A stretch of DNA of 64,000 nucleotides from Martelella sp. HB161492 (GCF_013184775.1 NZ_JAATVV010000001.1:434001-498000); one strand, 5' to 3'. Positions 44,421 through 53,805 are shown, numbered from the stretch's first letter. The notes: a model not told the origin generated them from the letters alone. Made by a program: numbers and translations.

Positions 44421-45488
44421 TCAAAGCACGTCGTGACGAACGGCCGTTGCAAAGATCTGCTGCGACTTGGGAAGCGGTGCAGCGGCGCCGCGAATGCCGA
44501 CTCGATTGCGCAGAATGCCGATCCCCTCGGCTTCGAGCTCAACCACGGCGCCTTCCGGGAACCAGCGGTCCTGTTCGCTGCCGCTGCCGCCCGGCACAGT
44601 GCCGCTGGTGAACACGTCGCCGGGAACGATGGTCTGTACCTGGCTCACATATTCGATCAGATCTTCAAAGGACGAGCGCAGTTTGGATGTCGTCTCGGTC
44701 CAGACCTCGCCGTTGATACGCGCGACGAGACGGGCATTTTCGACGTCGAATTCATCGGGTGTCGCGATGCATGGGCCAAGGGAGCTGGCGCAGTCCTTGC
44801 ACAGACCCGGTCCCATATTGATACTCATCTCACGCTGCTGGAAATCCCGCGTGCTCCAGTCGGTATAGAGCATGTAGCCGAAGATATAGGGCTTGGCATC
44901 GGCCGCAGCGATGTGGCGGCCGCTCTTGCCGATGACGGCGGCAATCTCTAGCTCATAATCGAATTTGCCTGTCAGCGCCGGCCACGGCACCAGTTCTTCC
45001 GGTCCATAGACTTCTTGAACGGTCGTCTTGTAATAGGCCGGCAGATTGTACCATTCCGGCGGAATCCGCGTCAGCGATGGCTCCATGCCGCCGATCTTCC
45101 TCTTCATGGTCTCGATCGAAGACAGCATGTGCTGTTCGGAGAGCGAAAAGTTGCGGATCGAGCGGGGAACCGGAAGCGGCGTCAGCAGACGCACCGCATC
45201 CAGCGGATGAACGACGGTCATGTCCTCAAACTGCATCAGAGCCTTTGCCGTGACAAATTCGACGGCTTCGCGCAATGCGGCAAGGGCATCGTCGCCGCGA
45301 TCGATAAAGGTCAGGAGGTCGCTCGGGCATTCGAATGCCGCGGCGGCGGCGGCATTGTGGTGGCCGTTTTCGGACAGAAATGCCTCACGGGCCGCGGTGA
45401 TGTCGATGACGGTGTCATCAGCGCCGAGAACACCGGCGCGGCGGACAGGCCCGACCGCTGTGCCGACTTCGTATGTTACAAATCGCAT
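44421..45488 (-). CDS. Fumarylacetoacetate hydrolase-family protein
   Basis: 355 residues. The FAH catalytic domain is in the C-terminal two thirds: YELEIAAVIGKSGRHI with metal-binding Glu pair near residue 180, YTDWSTRDFQQREMSINMGP near residue 205, and VPGDVFTSGTVPGGSGSEQ near residue 290. These enzymes hydrolyse or decarboxylate beta-diketo acids and related substrates with a divalent metal. AAGGAA precedes the ATG at 45488. It is 61 nt downstream of the VOC gene in the same direction and forms a catabolic set with the crotonase. Confidence 0.9.
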   Translation of the reverse strand: MRFVTYEVGTAVGPVRRAGVLGADDTVIDITAAREAFLSENGHHNAAAAAAFECPSDLLTFIDRGDDALAALREAVEFVTAKALMQFEDMTVVHPLDAVRLLTPLPVPRSIRNFSLSEQHMLSSIETMKRKIGGMEPSLTRIPPEWYNLPAYYKTTVQEVYGPEELVPWPALTGKFDYELEIAAVIGKSGRHIAAADAKPYIFGYMLYTDWSTRDFQQREMSINMGPGLCKDCASSLGPCIATPDEFDVENARLVARINGEVWTETTSKLRSSFEDLIEYVSQVQTIVPGDVFTSGTVPGGSGSEQDRWFPEGAVVELEAEGIGILRNRVGIRGAAAPLPKSQQIFATAVRHDVL

Positions 45489-45549
45489 GGTGTTTATTCC
45501 TTCTCTTGCATGCGTTGCAGGCTTTCACGCCCGCTCTGGTGCGGATGCC

Positions 45550-46440
45550 TCAATGTCCACGCAGGACATCAAGCGCACGTACATCCGCAAAGGTGATGGC
45601 GACTCCGGGAAAGGGAGACGCGTTAAAGTGATATTCCCCGACATCGCCGTGTTCGGCGGTCCCGCGAAGCTTGGGATTGAGGGCGGCGATATAGCGCTCG
45701 GCATCATCCACCTCAAAAGTGATGCCAGTGACGACCGGGCCGATCGCCCCTTCCGGCGCGGGCAGGACGCGCAGAAAGCAATCCCGTGTCAGGGTGATGA
45801 AAGAACCGTCCGGCAGCTGAGCGACCGACCCGGTGAGGATTTCAGCCAGCCAGTTGCAGACGCCCTCGCCATCCGGTGCGACGATGCTGACACCGGCCAT
45901 CCGGCGAATACCGAAATGGTGGCGATGAAAGCCGGCGCGGTGATAGGTGGCGATTGCGTCGGCATGGGTCGCATTCACCATCATCGGTGCGGAAGGCGAC
46001 ATGGAAAGCCGGCTGGCGCGGATCGGCTGGCGGGAGCCATCCGTTGGGTCGAGCCAGGTTCTGTCCGGAACGCTGACGGAGGCACCATTGTCGAGCCCCC
46101 GGCCTTCAAGCCAGAGCCTGGTCGCCTCAAGATCGGGCGAGGCCGCCACCAGAACCGGCGCCGGCGGTCCCGGCTGCGACAGCACGATCATGTTGGCGAC
46201 ATCATCATGCCCGTTGACGGTTTCGAAGACGAGATGGCGAACGCCCGGTACGCAATCATCCGACCGTCCCGCAAGCTGAGGCGGAGCTGCCACGAGGCCG
46301 AAGCTGAACAGAGCACTCACGGCGTCGGAGAGGTTGGGAACCGTGAGCACGACATGATCGAGATCGATGTAGCCGATGCCGGAAGAGGTGCCTGACACCC
46401 CTTCCCCTGCTGCACGGCCGAGAGAAGCCGTGATGTTCAT
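45550..46440 (-). CDS. VOC-superfamily protein (glyoxalase-like, two-module)
   Basis: 296 residues. The first module starts IGYIDLDHVVLTVPNLSDAVSALF near residue 23 with a His at the expected metal position; a second half follows, with VTGITFEVDDAERYIAALNPKL near residue 235. The overall layout resembles the Glyoxalase_3-like proteins of this size. The ATG overlaps the crotonase stop (ATGA). The VOC fold supports isomerase, hydrolase or dioxygenase chemistry, so the reaction is open; a hydrolytic or isomerising step between the crotonase and FAH steps is plausible. Confidence 0.78.
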   Translation of the reverse strand: MNITASLGRAAGEGVSGTSSGIGYIDLDHVVLTVPNLSDAVSALFSFGLVAAPPQLAGRSDDCVPGVRHLVFETVNGHDDVANMIVLSQPGPPAPVLVAASPDLEATRLWLEGRGLDNGASVSVPDRTWLDPTDGSRQPIRASRLSMSPSAPMMVNATHADAIATYHRAGFHRHHFGIRRMAGVSIVAPDGEGVCNWLAEILTGSVAQLPDGSFITLTRDCFLRVLPAPEGAIGPVVTGITFEVDDAERYIAALNPKLRGTAEHGDVGEYHFNASPFPGVAITFADVRALDVLRGH

Positions 46441-47267
46441 TTCTTCGGTCCTTCGCCATCGGGAATGCCGGACGGCGCGGCCTGCGCAGCATAGCATTCG
46501 GTTGCCATGCTGGCGCGGATCGCCTTGGCATAGGCCTCGCGGAAGGGCTGGATCAGGGTCTCACGCGCCATACGGCGATGAATGCGCGGCACCGGCATGA
46601 TGGTGTTGCGCGCAATCTCCCAGGCTCGTCCCAGAACATCCTCGATCGGCAGAACCTCGGTGAAGATGCCCAGATCCTTTGCCTTTGCCGGGCTGATCTC
46701 GGTTCCGAGATAAAGGGCGGAACGGGCCAGGTTGTGGCCGAACAGCTCGTCATAGAGAATATTGGTGCCGTCTGTCGGAACCAGGCCCGCATCCTTGAGG
46801 TGGCGGTCAACGATCACCGTCGTCTCGCTGGCAATCACGATATCGGAGAGCAGGACGATCTCGGGATGGATCGATACCGGACCATTGACGGCGGCAATCA
46901 CCGGCACGGGAATATCGATGAGCGCCGAGGGCATGCGGGTCTGAACCGTCCACCACCAGTCATAGGTCACAAGCTTCGACCGATCGGTCGCCGGCTGGGC
47001 CGTTTCCTTGTCGAACTGGTTGAGAAAGGAATCGCCCGTTCCGGTGATGATGATGCATTCATTTTCCGGATCATGCGACAGATCCGCGAAAAAGGGGATC
47101 AGCGCACCGTGAACGGCCTCGTTCCAGCGCCAGGGTCCGTTGTTCCAGTGAAAGCGGACTTCGAGAATGCCATCTTCGCGTTTCATGTGGGCGAGTTCAG
47201 CCCACTTCTGCTGATATTCGGAAAAATGGGTGCGGTAGGGAACCGTTCGGTCAAATGTATAGGACAT
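46437..47267 (-). CDS. Crotonase-superfamily protein resembling 6-oxocamphor hydrolase (beta-diketone hydrolase)
   Basis: 276 residues. The fold is enoyl-CoA hydratase-like, but the residues that define 6-oxocamphor hydrolase can be matched by eye: His134 in VNGPVSIHPEIVLLSDIVIA, His156 in VDRHLKDAGLV, Asp166 in VPTDG, and a Glu in RASMATECYAA near the C-terminus. That enzyme cleaves a C-C bond between two carbonyl groups without CoA. The start at 47267 follows GGAGGAAG. It is first in a three-gene set with the VOC and FAH genes. A generic CoA-dependent hydratase role is the alternative, but the NGP..HPE pattern argues against it. Confidence 0.72.
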   Translation of the reverse strand: MSYTFDRTVPYRTHFSEYQQKWAELAHMKREDGILEVRFHWNNGPWRWNEAVHGALIPFFADLSHDPENECIIITGTGDSFLNQFDKETAQPATDRSKLVTYDWWWTVQTRMPSALIDIPVPVIAAVNGPVSIHPEIVLLSDIVIASETTVIVDRHLKDAGLVPTDGTNILYDELFGHNLARSALYLGTEISPAKAKDLGIFTEVLPIEDVLGRAWEIARNTIMPVPRIHRRMARETLIQPFREAYAKAIRASMATECYAAQAAPSGIPDGEGPKK

Positions 47268-47348
47268 CGCTTCCTCCAGATGTTTGTTGTTTGATGTCAG
47301 GAATGGAGCCCGCCCCGGGATGAGGCGGGTAAAGTCTTGGCGCAAGGC

Positions 47349-48617
47349 TCATGCATGCACGGAGGGCGCCTTGCCGTCGGGTGCAGCGTCCCTCCTGCGG
47401 ATCACGGCGCGGCCGCTGAATGCCGCAATCAAAGCACATGCCGTGGTGACCATCATTGCGATACCGCAGGCCTTGCCGACAGAACCGGTGGCCTTGACCG
47501 AGCCGATATAGGTGGTGACGCCCATCGAGAAGCAATATTGCGCAAAGCCGCAAAAGGCCGCTGCCGATCCCTTGATGTCGCCGGATTCGCTCAGCGCAAG
47601 CGAGAGGCCGACCGGAATGACGATCGAGGTGGAAAAGGCGATGAAGCCAAAGAGAACCGCAATCACCGGAATGGTTGCCATGCCGGTCTTGAACAGGAAG
47701 ACAACGGCCGCCGCATCGAGAAGCTGAAGAAAAATGACCGTGACGACAAAGGCAAAGGGTTCCAGCCACCTGGTAAAGAAGCTGCTGACGAGGCCGCCAA
47801 CGACCATCGACGCGGCAAGGCCGGAAAAGATGACAGAGAACTGTCCGGCACTGATGCCCAGCTCATTCTGGAATACGAAGGATGCGGCGCCGACATAGCA
47901 GAAGAATGTTGAAATGCCGAAGCCGAAGGTGATCGCGAAAAGCAGGAAGCCAGGCTGGCTGAAGACAACCCGGACATCATGGGCCAGCGCAGAAAATGCG
48001 CCGCTGCGGCCCGTCGTTGTCGCCGTTTCCTTGAGGAACAGGCCAACGGCGCAGAACAGGGCGACATTCATGATCGCCATGGTCCAGAACACGGCGCGCC
48101 AGTCAAAGGACGAGGCAACGGCCTGCCCCAAGAGCGGCATGACGATCGGCGTGCAGGATGAGACGACCTGCATGATGCTCAGCATATTGGCCGAGGCCTT
48201 GCCCTTGCCGGCATCGCCGCCGACGGCGCGGCCGGTACACATGACGGCTGCACCACCGAGCCCCTGAAGCGCCCGGCCGACCAGAAGCATGGTCATGTCT
48301 GATGACAGCGCACAGGTTGAACTGCCCACGGCCAGGACGGCAAGGCCGAACAGGATCGTCCGCTTGCGGCCAAAGATGTCGGAAAACGGGCCGATCAGCA
48401 GGTGGCCGATCATCATGCCGAAGAAAAAGGCCGAGACCGTATAGGCGGTGGCGTTGGCAGGAACGCCAAGCGCCTTGGCCATGGCCGGCAGGGACGATGC
48501 GATCGGATCGAGATGCAGCGCCCCCATGGAGACAAGAAAGCCGAGGGTGATGATCATTGGCCAGGAATAAGCGATCCGGGCCCCCTCCGTATGTGATGTG
48601 TGAATGTCTTTCGCCAT
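47349..48617 (-). CDS. MFS transporter, DHA1 (Bcr/CflA-like) family
   Basis: 422 residues, twelve likely membrane segments, with GPFSDIFGRKRTILFGLAVLAVG near residue 77, the Bcr/CflA-type loop motif. Ends with a short basic tail (RRRDAAPDGK). GGGAGGGT precedes the ATG. It is 82 nt upstream of the crotonase gene and probably the first gene of that minus-strand operon. Family members export drugs or small metabolites, but it could take up or release the pathway substrate. Confidence 0.88.
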   Translation of the reverse strand: MAKDIHTSHTEGARIAYSWPMIITLGFLVSMGALHLDPIASSLPAMAKALGVPANATAYTVSAFFFGMMIGHLLIGPFSDIFGRKRTILFGLAVLAVGSSTCALSSDMTMLLVGRALQGLGGAAVMCTGRAVGGDAGKGKASANMLSIMQVVSSCTPIVMPLLGQAVASSFDWRAVFWTMAIMNVALFCAVGLFLKETATTTGRSGAFSALAHDVRVVFSQPGFLLFAITFGFGISTFFCYVGAASFVFQNELGISAGQFSVIFSGLAASMVVGGLVSSFFTRWLEPFAFVVTVIFLQLLDAAAVVFLFKTGMATIPVIAVLFGFIAFSTSIVIPVGLSLALSESGDIKGSAAAFCGFAQYCFSMGVTTYIGSVKATGSVGKACGIAMMVTTACALIAAFSGRAVIRRRDAAPDGKAPSVHA

Positions 48618-49215
48618 TCATCTACCCTCCCTGGGTTTGATATCGGCGCCTCCCCGGCTCCGCCCTCCCGATCTGATCGTTGTGGCTGGCTCGTCAAAAC
48701 GCCTGTAGACATCACATAAAATATATATATATATTTTTTCGTCAAGCGACTTTCGAGCATGATTTTCATTCGCAGCCAACGACGACATTGAAGCCGGCCA
48801 ACGGCCTCCGCTTCACCTCGGAAACGAACGTATTTTCAAGCTCTTAAGCCACTGAACATCAGCGCGCGGAGGAGTAACGCATGCTCGAATCACGGTCTCT
48901 CATCACCACGTTCATGCCGACAGATACTGTCGCCCGAACGGCCGGAACCGATCTGAATCGGCAGCAGAATCGTGCCGTCCGCAAGGCCGGACGCAGGGGG
49001 AAAACAAACCATCTGACCTGCATCCGGCACCGGACAATGTTCCTCCGGCACAGTTTTCCCTTTCGTCTCCCAGGACGGCACGCCTGCCGGCCAGCGCCTC
49101 GCGGCAATGGCCGGCAGGCGGCGCATGAGCGGATGCGCATCAGCCCCTGGGAATGACCGTTTGCGACACCGACCGTCCCGAAAACGGGACCAGCAACCAA
49201 AAAGAGGTAGAGAGG
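48618..49215. other. Divergent intergenic region with an AT tract
   Basis: About 600 nt between the MFS gene (minus) and the CoA-transferase operon (plus). An unusual tract, AAAATATATATATATATTTTTT, spans about 48717-48739. Just before it TGTAGACA (48704-48711) fits the TGT-N2-ACA core of FCD-type GntR regulators. The later part has short open frames on both strands that do not look like genes. Promoters of both operons should lie here. Confidence 0.5.
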
Positions 49216-49866
49216 ATGCAAACCAAGATCACAGAAATTTCGGAGGTCATGACGCATTTCCGCGATGGAATGAGCGTCATGTTCGGCGGCTTCATGGGCA
49301 ATGGCTCACCGCCTGCGCTGGTGCAGGCTCTGCTCGATTCAGGCGTCCGGGACCTGACCCTGATTGGCAATGACACCGGCTTTCCGACCACGGGCGTCGG
49401 CCCGCTCATCAGCAATCGGCGCGTCAGGCGGCTGATCGCCTCCCATATCGGCACGAATCCCGAAACGGGAAAGCAGATGATTGCCGGGGAGATCGATGTC
49501 GAACTCATCCCCCAGGGCACACTGGCTGAACGGATCCGCTGCGCTGGCGCCGGCCTGGGTGGCGTCTTGACCCCGACAGGGGTCGGAACAACCGTCGCCG
49601 AGGGCAAGCAGGAAATCACGCTCGACGGCAGGACCTATCTGCTCGAACTGCCGCTGAGCGCCGATATCGCCATTCTGAAAGCAACGCAGAGCGATGCCGC
49701 CGGCAATCTGATCTACCGGCTCTCCACCCGAAACTTCAATCCCCTCATCGCCCTGGCGGCCGACTATGTCGTGGCCGAAGCGGACGAGATCGTCGCCATT
49801 GGCGCGATTGATCCCGACGCCGTCATGACCCCGGCTGCGCTTGTCGATGCTGTTGTAAGGAACTGA
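49216..49866 (+). CDS. atoD: Acetoacetate/3-oxoacid CoA-transferase alpha subunit
   Basis: 216 residues, the normal subunit size. Opening [26 protein letters not shown] near residue 15 and [29 protein letters not shown] near residue 120 are typical of the Gly-rich CoA-transferase family I alpha chain. The ATG at 49216 follows AGAGAGG. With the beta subunit it transfers CoA to acetoacetate or a similar short 3-oxoacid. The beta-subunit gene starts 4 nt after its stop. Confidence 0.92.
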   Translation: MQTKITEISEVMTHFRDGMSVMFGGFMGNGSPPALVQALLDSGVRDLTLIGNDTGFPTTGVGPLISNRRVRRLIASHIGTNPETGKQMIAGEIDVELIPQGTLAERIRCAGAGLGGVLTPTGVGTTVAEGKQEITLDGRTYLLELPLSADIAILKATQSDAAGNLIYRLSTRNFNPLIALAADYVVAEADEIVAIGAIDPDAVMTPAALVDAVVRN

Positions 49867-49870
49867 GACC

Positions 49871-50539
49871 ATGAACAACAAGGAACGTATTGCCCGCCGT
49901 GTTGCCCGCGAATTCAGAAACGGCGACATTGTCAATCTTGGCATCGGCCTGCCGACACTTGTCGCCAACTACCTGCCTGATGGCATCGCCATCACGCTCC
50001 AGTCCGAAAATGGCTTTCTCGGCATCGGACCGGTGACCGATGAAGACCCGTCACTGGTCAATGCCGGCGGGCTTCCCTGTGGCATTCTGCCCGGCGGCTC
50101 GACCTTCGACAGCGCCTTTTCCTTCGCCCTCATTCGCGGCGGCCATATCGACGCCTGTGTTCTTGGCGGCCTTCAGGTCGATGAGAATGGCGACCTCGCC
50201 AACTGGATGATCCCCGGAAAAATGGTTCCGGGCATGGGCGGTGCCATGGATCTGGTCATCGGTTCCAAAAAGGTGATCGTTGCCATGGAACACTGCACCA
50301 AGGATGGCGGGCCGAAGATCCTGCATCGCTGCTCATTGCCGCTGACCGCCCGCAACTGCATCTCGCTGATTGTCACCGAACTTGCTGTCTTCGCCTTCAT
50401 CGACGGCGTTCTGACACTCACCGAAATCATGCCCGGTTCGGACCTGGAAACCGTCAGGGCCGCGACGGAAGCGGACTTTGCCGTTGCGCCGAATTTGAAG
50501 AGCAGCAGGCCCCTTGCTGCCGAGCTGGAGGAAATCTGA
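49871..50539 (+). CDS. atoA: Acetoacetate/3-oxoacid CoA-transferase beta subunit
   Basis: 222 residues. The catalytic Glu46 is in [12 protein letters not shown], the family signature that forms the glutamyl-CoA thioester. [15 protein letters not shown] near residue 24 and [18 protein letters not shown] near residue 120 are also conserved. It pairs with AtoD and is followed 1 nt later by the thiolase gene, so acetoacetyl-CoA made here is cleaved to acetyl-CoA. Confidence 0.93.
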   Translation: MNNKERIARRVAREFRNGDIVNLGIGLPTLVANYLPDGIAITLQSENGFLGIGPVTDEDPSLVNAGGLPCGILPGGSTFDSAFSFALIRGGHIDACVLGGLQVDENGDLANWMIPGKMVPGMGGAMDLVIGSKKVIVAMEHCTKDGGPKILHRCSLPLTARNCISLIVTELAVFAFIDGVLTLTEIMPGSDLETVRAATEADFAVAPNLKSSRPLAAELEEI

Positions 50540-50540
50540 A

Positions 50541-51719
50541 ATGAACGATATTGTCATCGTCAGCGCCTTGCGCAGTGCCATCGGCAGCTATGGCGGCGCC
50601 CTTTCGCCGGTTCCGGCGCGCGAACTCGGAGCCATCATCGTCAGGGAAGCGATCGCCCGGGCCGCCATTTCAGCGGAAAGCGTCGATGAAGTGGTGCTCG
50701 GCAACGTCCTGCAGGGTGGGCTCGGCCAGAATCCGGCGCGCCAGGTCACGCTGGATTCAGGACTTCCCGACCGCGTTCCTGCCACCACCATCAATGTCGT
50801 CTGCGGCTCGGGGCTGAAATCGGTCATCACTGCGGCCGAGATCATCCATGCGGGTGACGCCGAAACCGTTATCGCCGGCGGCATGGAGAATATGTCCGCC
50901 TCCCCCTATGTCATCGAAAAGGCCCGCTGGGGCTATCGCATGGGCAATGGCGAGATCACCGACATGATGCTGAAGGACGGTCTGTCCTGCGCCTTCAACA
51001 ATTATCACATGGGTGTCACGGCCGAAAATATCGCCGAAAAATACGCGATCAGCCGCGAGGATCAGGATGCTGTCGCCCTGCTCTCGCAGCAGCGGGCCGC
51101 AGCGGCGATCGCTTCGGGCGCCTTCAGGGATGAAATCGTTCCGGTCACCGTCACGAAGAAAAAGCAGGAGCTGCTGTTCGATACCGATGAACATCCCCGG
51201 CCTGATGTCACGAGCGCCCAGCTTGCCAAACTCAGGCCCGCCTTTCGGCCGAACGGATCGGTGACGGCCGGCAATGCCTCCGGCATCAATGACGGTGCAG
51301 CTTCACTGGTTGTCATGAGCGGACAGAAGGCAAAGGACCTCGGCCTTCAGCCTCTCGCAAGGATCCGCGGCTATGCCACCGCCGGTGTCGATCCGGCCTA
51401 TATGGGCATGGGGCCGGTTCCAGCCTCCCGCAAGGCGCTCGCCCGGGCAGGACTGACGGTGAAGGACCTGGACCTGATCGAAGCGAATGAGGCCTTCGCC
51501 GCCCAGTTTCTCGCGGTTGGCCGTGAACTGGGCTTTGATCCGGAGAAAACCAACGTCAATGGTGGCGCAATCGCACTTGGCCACCCGATCGGCGCCTCGG
51601 GTGCCCGGATCCTCGTCACGCTGCTGCATGCGCTGAAAGCGCGGGGCCAGGCGCTCGGTCTGGCGACCCTGTGCGTCGGCGGCGGTCAGGGCGTTGCCGT
51701 AATCGTCGAACGCATCTGA
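50541..51719 (+). CDS. atoB: Acetyl-CoA acetyltransferase (thiolase)
   Basis: 392 residues. Active-site Cys88 in [12 protein letters not shown], the catalytic His in [17 protein letters not shown], and the second Cys in [12 protein letters not shown]: all three thiolase signatures present. The ATG at 50541 follows GAGGAAATCTGAA. It completes an AtoDAB set that converts acetoacetate to two acetyl-CoA. The carnitine operon in this window also yields acetoacetate, as would a beta-diketone route. Confidence 0.94.
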   Translation: MNDIVIVSALRSAIGSYGGALSPVPARELGAIIVREAIARAAISAESVDEVVLGNVLQGGLGQNPARQVTLDSGLPDRVPATTINVVCGSGLKSVITAAEIIHAGDAETVIAGGMENMSASPYVIEKARWGYRMGNGEITDMMLKDGLSCAFNNYHMGVTAENIAEKYAISREDQDAVALLSQQRAAAAIASGAFRDEIVPVTVTKKKQELLFDTDEHPRPDVTSAQLAKLRPAFRPNGSVTAGNASGINDGAASLVVMSGQKAKDLGLQPLARIRGYATAGVDPAYMGMGPVPASRKALARAGLTVKDLDLIEANEAFAAQFLAVGRELGFDPEKTNVNGGAIALGHPIGASGARILVTLLHALKARGQALGLATLCVGGGQGVAVIVERI

Positions 51720-52056
51720 CCTTCTGCGCCCAAGCAACGCGGTTTCCCGCATTGCCGGACAGGCCATTCGGACACCTTGATCCTCAAGGCTCCGGATGGC
51801 ATTTCGATCAGAATCCGAAAGGAAATGCCGACCCGATATCGCTTGACAGGCAGACATGCTTCTCCCATCGGCCATGCCCGCAATGGACCGGTCCGCTGCG
51901 CCGGAGCCCGCAATTCGACGATGTACGCATTCGAGACTTATGCTAAAGCGTGCATATCGAACCAGCCCCTGTCAGGCATATCCCGCAAAAGCTGCTTTCA
52001 ATGTGATTGATAGCCTCTGCCCTTTGAGGGTCTGAACCTGTCATCCAGCGAGAGCC
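51720..52056. other. Intergenic region before the GntR gene
   Basis: About 390 nt without a convincing gene. One 8-bp inverted repeat, GGCATTTC (51798-51805) and GAAATGCC (51822-51829), follows the thiolase gene and could form a weak terminator hairpin without a U-tract. The end of the gap holds the tandem repeat annotated separately. Confidence 0.45.
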
Positions 52057-52104
52057 CCAGATACAAGGCCAGACACAAGGCCAGATACGAGGCTAGACAC
52101 AAGG
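52057..52104 (+). repeat. Four tandem 12-bp repeats in the leader of the GntR gene
   Basis: Units CCAGATACAAGG, CCAGACACAAGG, CCAGATACGAGG and CTAGACACAAGG run head to tail without gaps, ending 9 nt before the ATG at 52114. The last AAGG acts as the ribosome-binding site, and each unit carries an AAGG or GAGG. Units alternate T and C at position 6, suggesting duplication of a 24-bp pair. Copy number changes by slippage would alter leader length. Confidence 0.85.
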
Positions 52105-52113
52105 ATTGTTGCG

Positions 52114-52878
52114 ATGACCAAGGAAATGGTCTCGAAAAAGGACAAGAAGAAAGCCGCCCCTTCGAAGAAGGCAACCGCGCCGCCGGCCAATAAGAGGCCG
52201 ACCCTTGTCGAACAGGCGGTCACCTTTCTTCGCGATGAAATCATTTCCGGTCGCATGGAACCGGGCCAGCGCATTCATCTGTTCGAAACCGCCGAACGCC
52301 TTGAAATGAGCATGGTGCCGCTGCGTGAGGCGCTCGGTGTGCTGGTCTCCGAGGGCCTGGTCGTCGCCCTGCGCCAGCGTGGTTTCCGGGTGAGCGAAAT
52401 CGACCTCAGCGACATGGAGGACCTCTACCGGATTCGGCTGATGCTGGATCCCCTGGCAACCCGGCTTGCCATGCCGGTCCCAAGTCAGGACGATCTTGAC
52501 GCGGTGACGACCGCCTATCAGGCACTCATTGCCGCCAGATCGACGGAACAGATCCGCACCGCCAACCGGCAGTTCCATTTTGCCATCTACCGGCACTGTC
52601 GTTCACCATGGCTGCTTCGGATCCTCAATCTTCTCTGGGATAATTCCGAACGCTACCAGGTTCTGTCCGCCGCCAACAAATCGACCTCGGCCCATCAAAG
52701 CAACGAACATGACCAGATCTATCAGGCCGTTCTGAAAGGCGACCCGGCTGAGGCAGAGCAGAACATGTATCTTCATGTCCTGGCGACGGTCGAGACCTTG
52801 CGGGAAGGCTTCGGCTCCGACATGGCCGATACAGAGGAAACCGAAACCTCGCAGGATCAGGGCGCCCGCACGGAATGA
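52114..52878 (+). CDS. GntR-family regulator, FCD (FadR-like) subfamily
   Basis: 254 residues. A lysine- and alanine-rich N-terminal tail (residues 8-29, KKDKKKAAPSKKATAPP) precedes the winged helix (FLRDEIISGRMEPGQRIHLFETAERLEMSMVPLREALGVL, residues 38-78) and a helical FCD effector domain (DMEDLYRIRLMLDPLATRLAM near residue 100) with the His residues that usually bind a metal. It lies downstream of the CoA-transferase/thiolase operon and probably regulates it and the divergent MFS/crotonase operon. The long charged tail is unusual for the family. Confidence 0.9.
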   Translation: MTKEMVSKKDKKKAAPSKKATAPPANKRPTLVEQAVTFLRDEIISGRMEPGQRIHLFETAERLEMSMVPLREALGVLVSEGLVVALRQRGFRVSEIDLSDMEDLYRIRLMLDPLATRLAMPVPSQDDLDAVTTAYQALIAARSTEQIRTANRQFHFAIYRHCRSPWLLRILNLLWDNSERYQVLSAANKSTSAHQSNEHDQIYQAVLKGDPAEAEQNMYLHVLATVETLREGFGSDMADTEETETSQDQGARTE

Positions 52879-53077
52879 CCCGACAGACCAGGGCCGGTCG
52901 CCCCGGATGGGTTGGTGCCGGTACCCACCGGCCGGGCTGACACGCGGTGACCCAGAGACGTTGAGGAAGAACCGGTTTTGACAGCCATCCTGCACGGCCT
53001 GTCGGTGCGGGATCTCGGGTAACCTGTTGCTTTCGCCCCCTTGCCGTCATTCAGCTCAACCACGGTGCGTTCGGCGC

Positions 53078-53794
53078 TCAGCTTTGCCTGGGAACCGTTC
53101 GCAGCGCCGTCAGCGCCTCGCTCCTCCAGCGCTGCCAGCGACGCCGGAGTTCATCCAGACGCAAACCGATCGGTTCATCCAGAATTTCGACGCGCTCGAT
53201 ACGCTCGCACCGAAAGTGGCGAAAGCCCTGGCGAAGTTCGCACCATCCGATCAGCAAACGGCTGGTCTCTGCATAGCCGAGGGTGACAGGCCAGACCACT
53301 CTGTCGGTCACGTTCCCGGTCCCGTCACGGTAGATGAGCCGTAGCTTGCGCCTGTCGCGAATGGACTGGCGGAGCGTCGCGGCAAGAGCATCTGCGGGCT
53401 CCGGAACCAAAGGCTGTCTGGCGGCAACACTCGCTTCGGCAATGAAGGGGCGAAGCTCTTGCGGGATAGCAGCGGCAATCTTGACGAGAAGATCCCGGGC
53501 GGCATTGGCGAGCAGGCGGTCGGAATGCGCCGACACCCATTGCGCACCGAGGACAGCGGCCTCGATTTCGTCAGCGGTGAGCATCAGCGGTGGCATTTCA
53601 TAACTGCGGTCAAGCACGAAGCCGAACCCTGCCTCGCCCTGAACCGGAACCCTCTGGCCGATCAGATCGGCGATATCACGGTAGACCGTGCGCTTGGAGA
53701 CTTCCAGCTCTTCGGCAATCGCAGCCGCCGTCACCGGCCGATCCGAACGCCGCAATATCTGAATGATTTGAAATAAGCGATCTGCGCGGCGCAT
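53078..53794 (-). CDS. YafY-type transcriptional regulator (HTH_11 + WYL domain)
   Basis: 238 residues. N-terminal helix-turn-helix (RADRLFQIIQILRRSDRPVTAAAIAEELEVSKRTVYRDI, residues 3-41), then a WYL ligand-sensing domain with LRLIYRDGTGNVTDRVVWPVTLGY near residue 140. The ATG at 53794 has AGGAG 9 nt upstream; the frame is open to 53863. It is divergent from a small VOC gene with a perfect 10-bp inverted repeat between them, the usual arrangement for this regulator type. Confidence 0.9.
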   Translation of the reverse strand: MRRADRLFQIIQILRRSDRPVTAAAIAEELEVSKRTVYRDIADLIGQRVPVQGEAGFGFVLDRSYEMPPLMLTADEIEAAVLGAQWVSAHSDRLLANAARDLLVKIAAAIPQELRPFIAEASVAARQPLVPEPADALAATLRQSIRDRRKLRLIYRDGTGNVTDRVVWPVTLGYAETSRLLIGWCELRQGFRHFRCERIERVEILDEPIGLRLDELRRRWQRWRSEALTALRTVPRQS

Positions 53795-53805
53795 GGCAAC
53801 TGACT

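Noticed and set aside
48717-48739. Replication origin from the AT tract
   Set aside because: No DnaA boxes, partition genes or replication-initiator gene are nearby.
48881-49156. Possible small gene in the divergent region before atoD
   Set aside because: Short Arg-rich frames occur on both strands without ribosome-binding sites or family features; the region is better explained as a promoter region.
52057-52104. CRISPR-like array
   Set aside because: The four 12-bp units are contiguous with no spacers, and no cas gene is in the window.
52041-52274. Minus-strand frame reading SLVSGLVSGLVSG through the 12-bp repeats
   Set aside because: The repeated residues simply follow from the 12-bp DNA repeat being a multiple of three; the frame runs antisense into the GntR gene.
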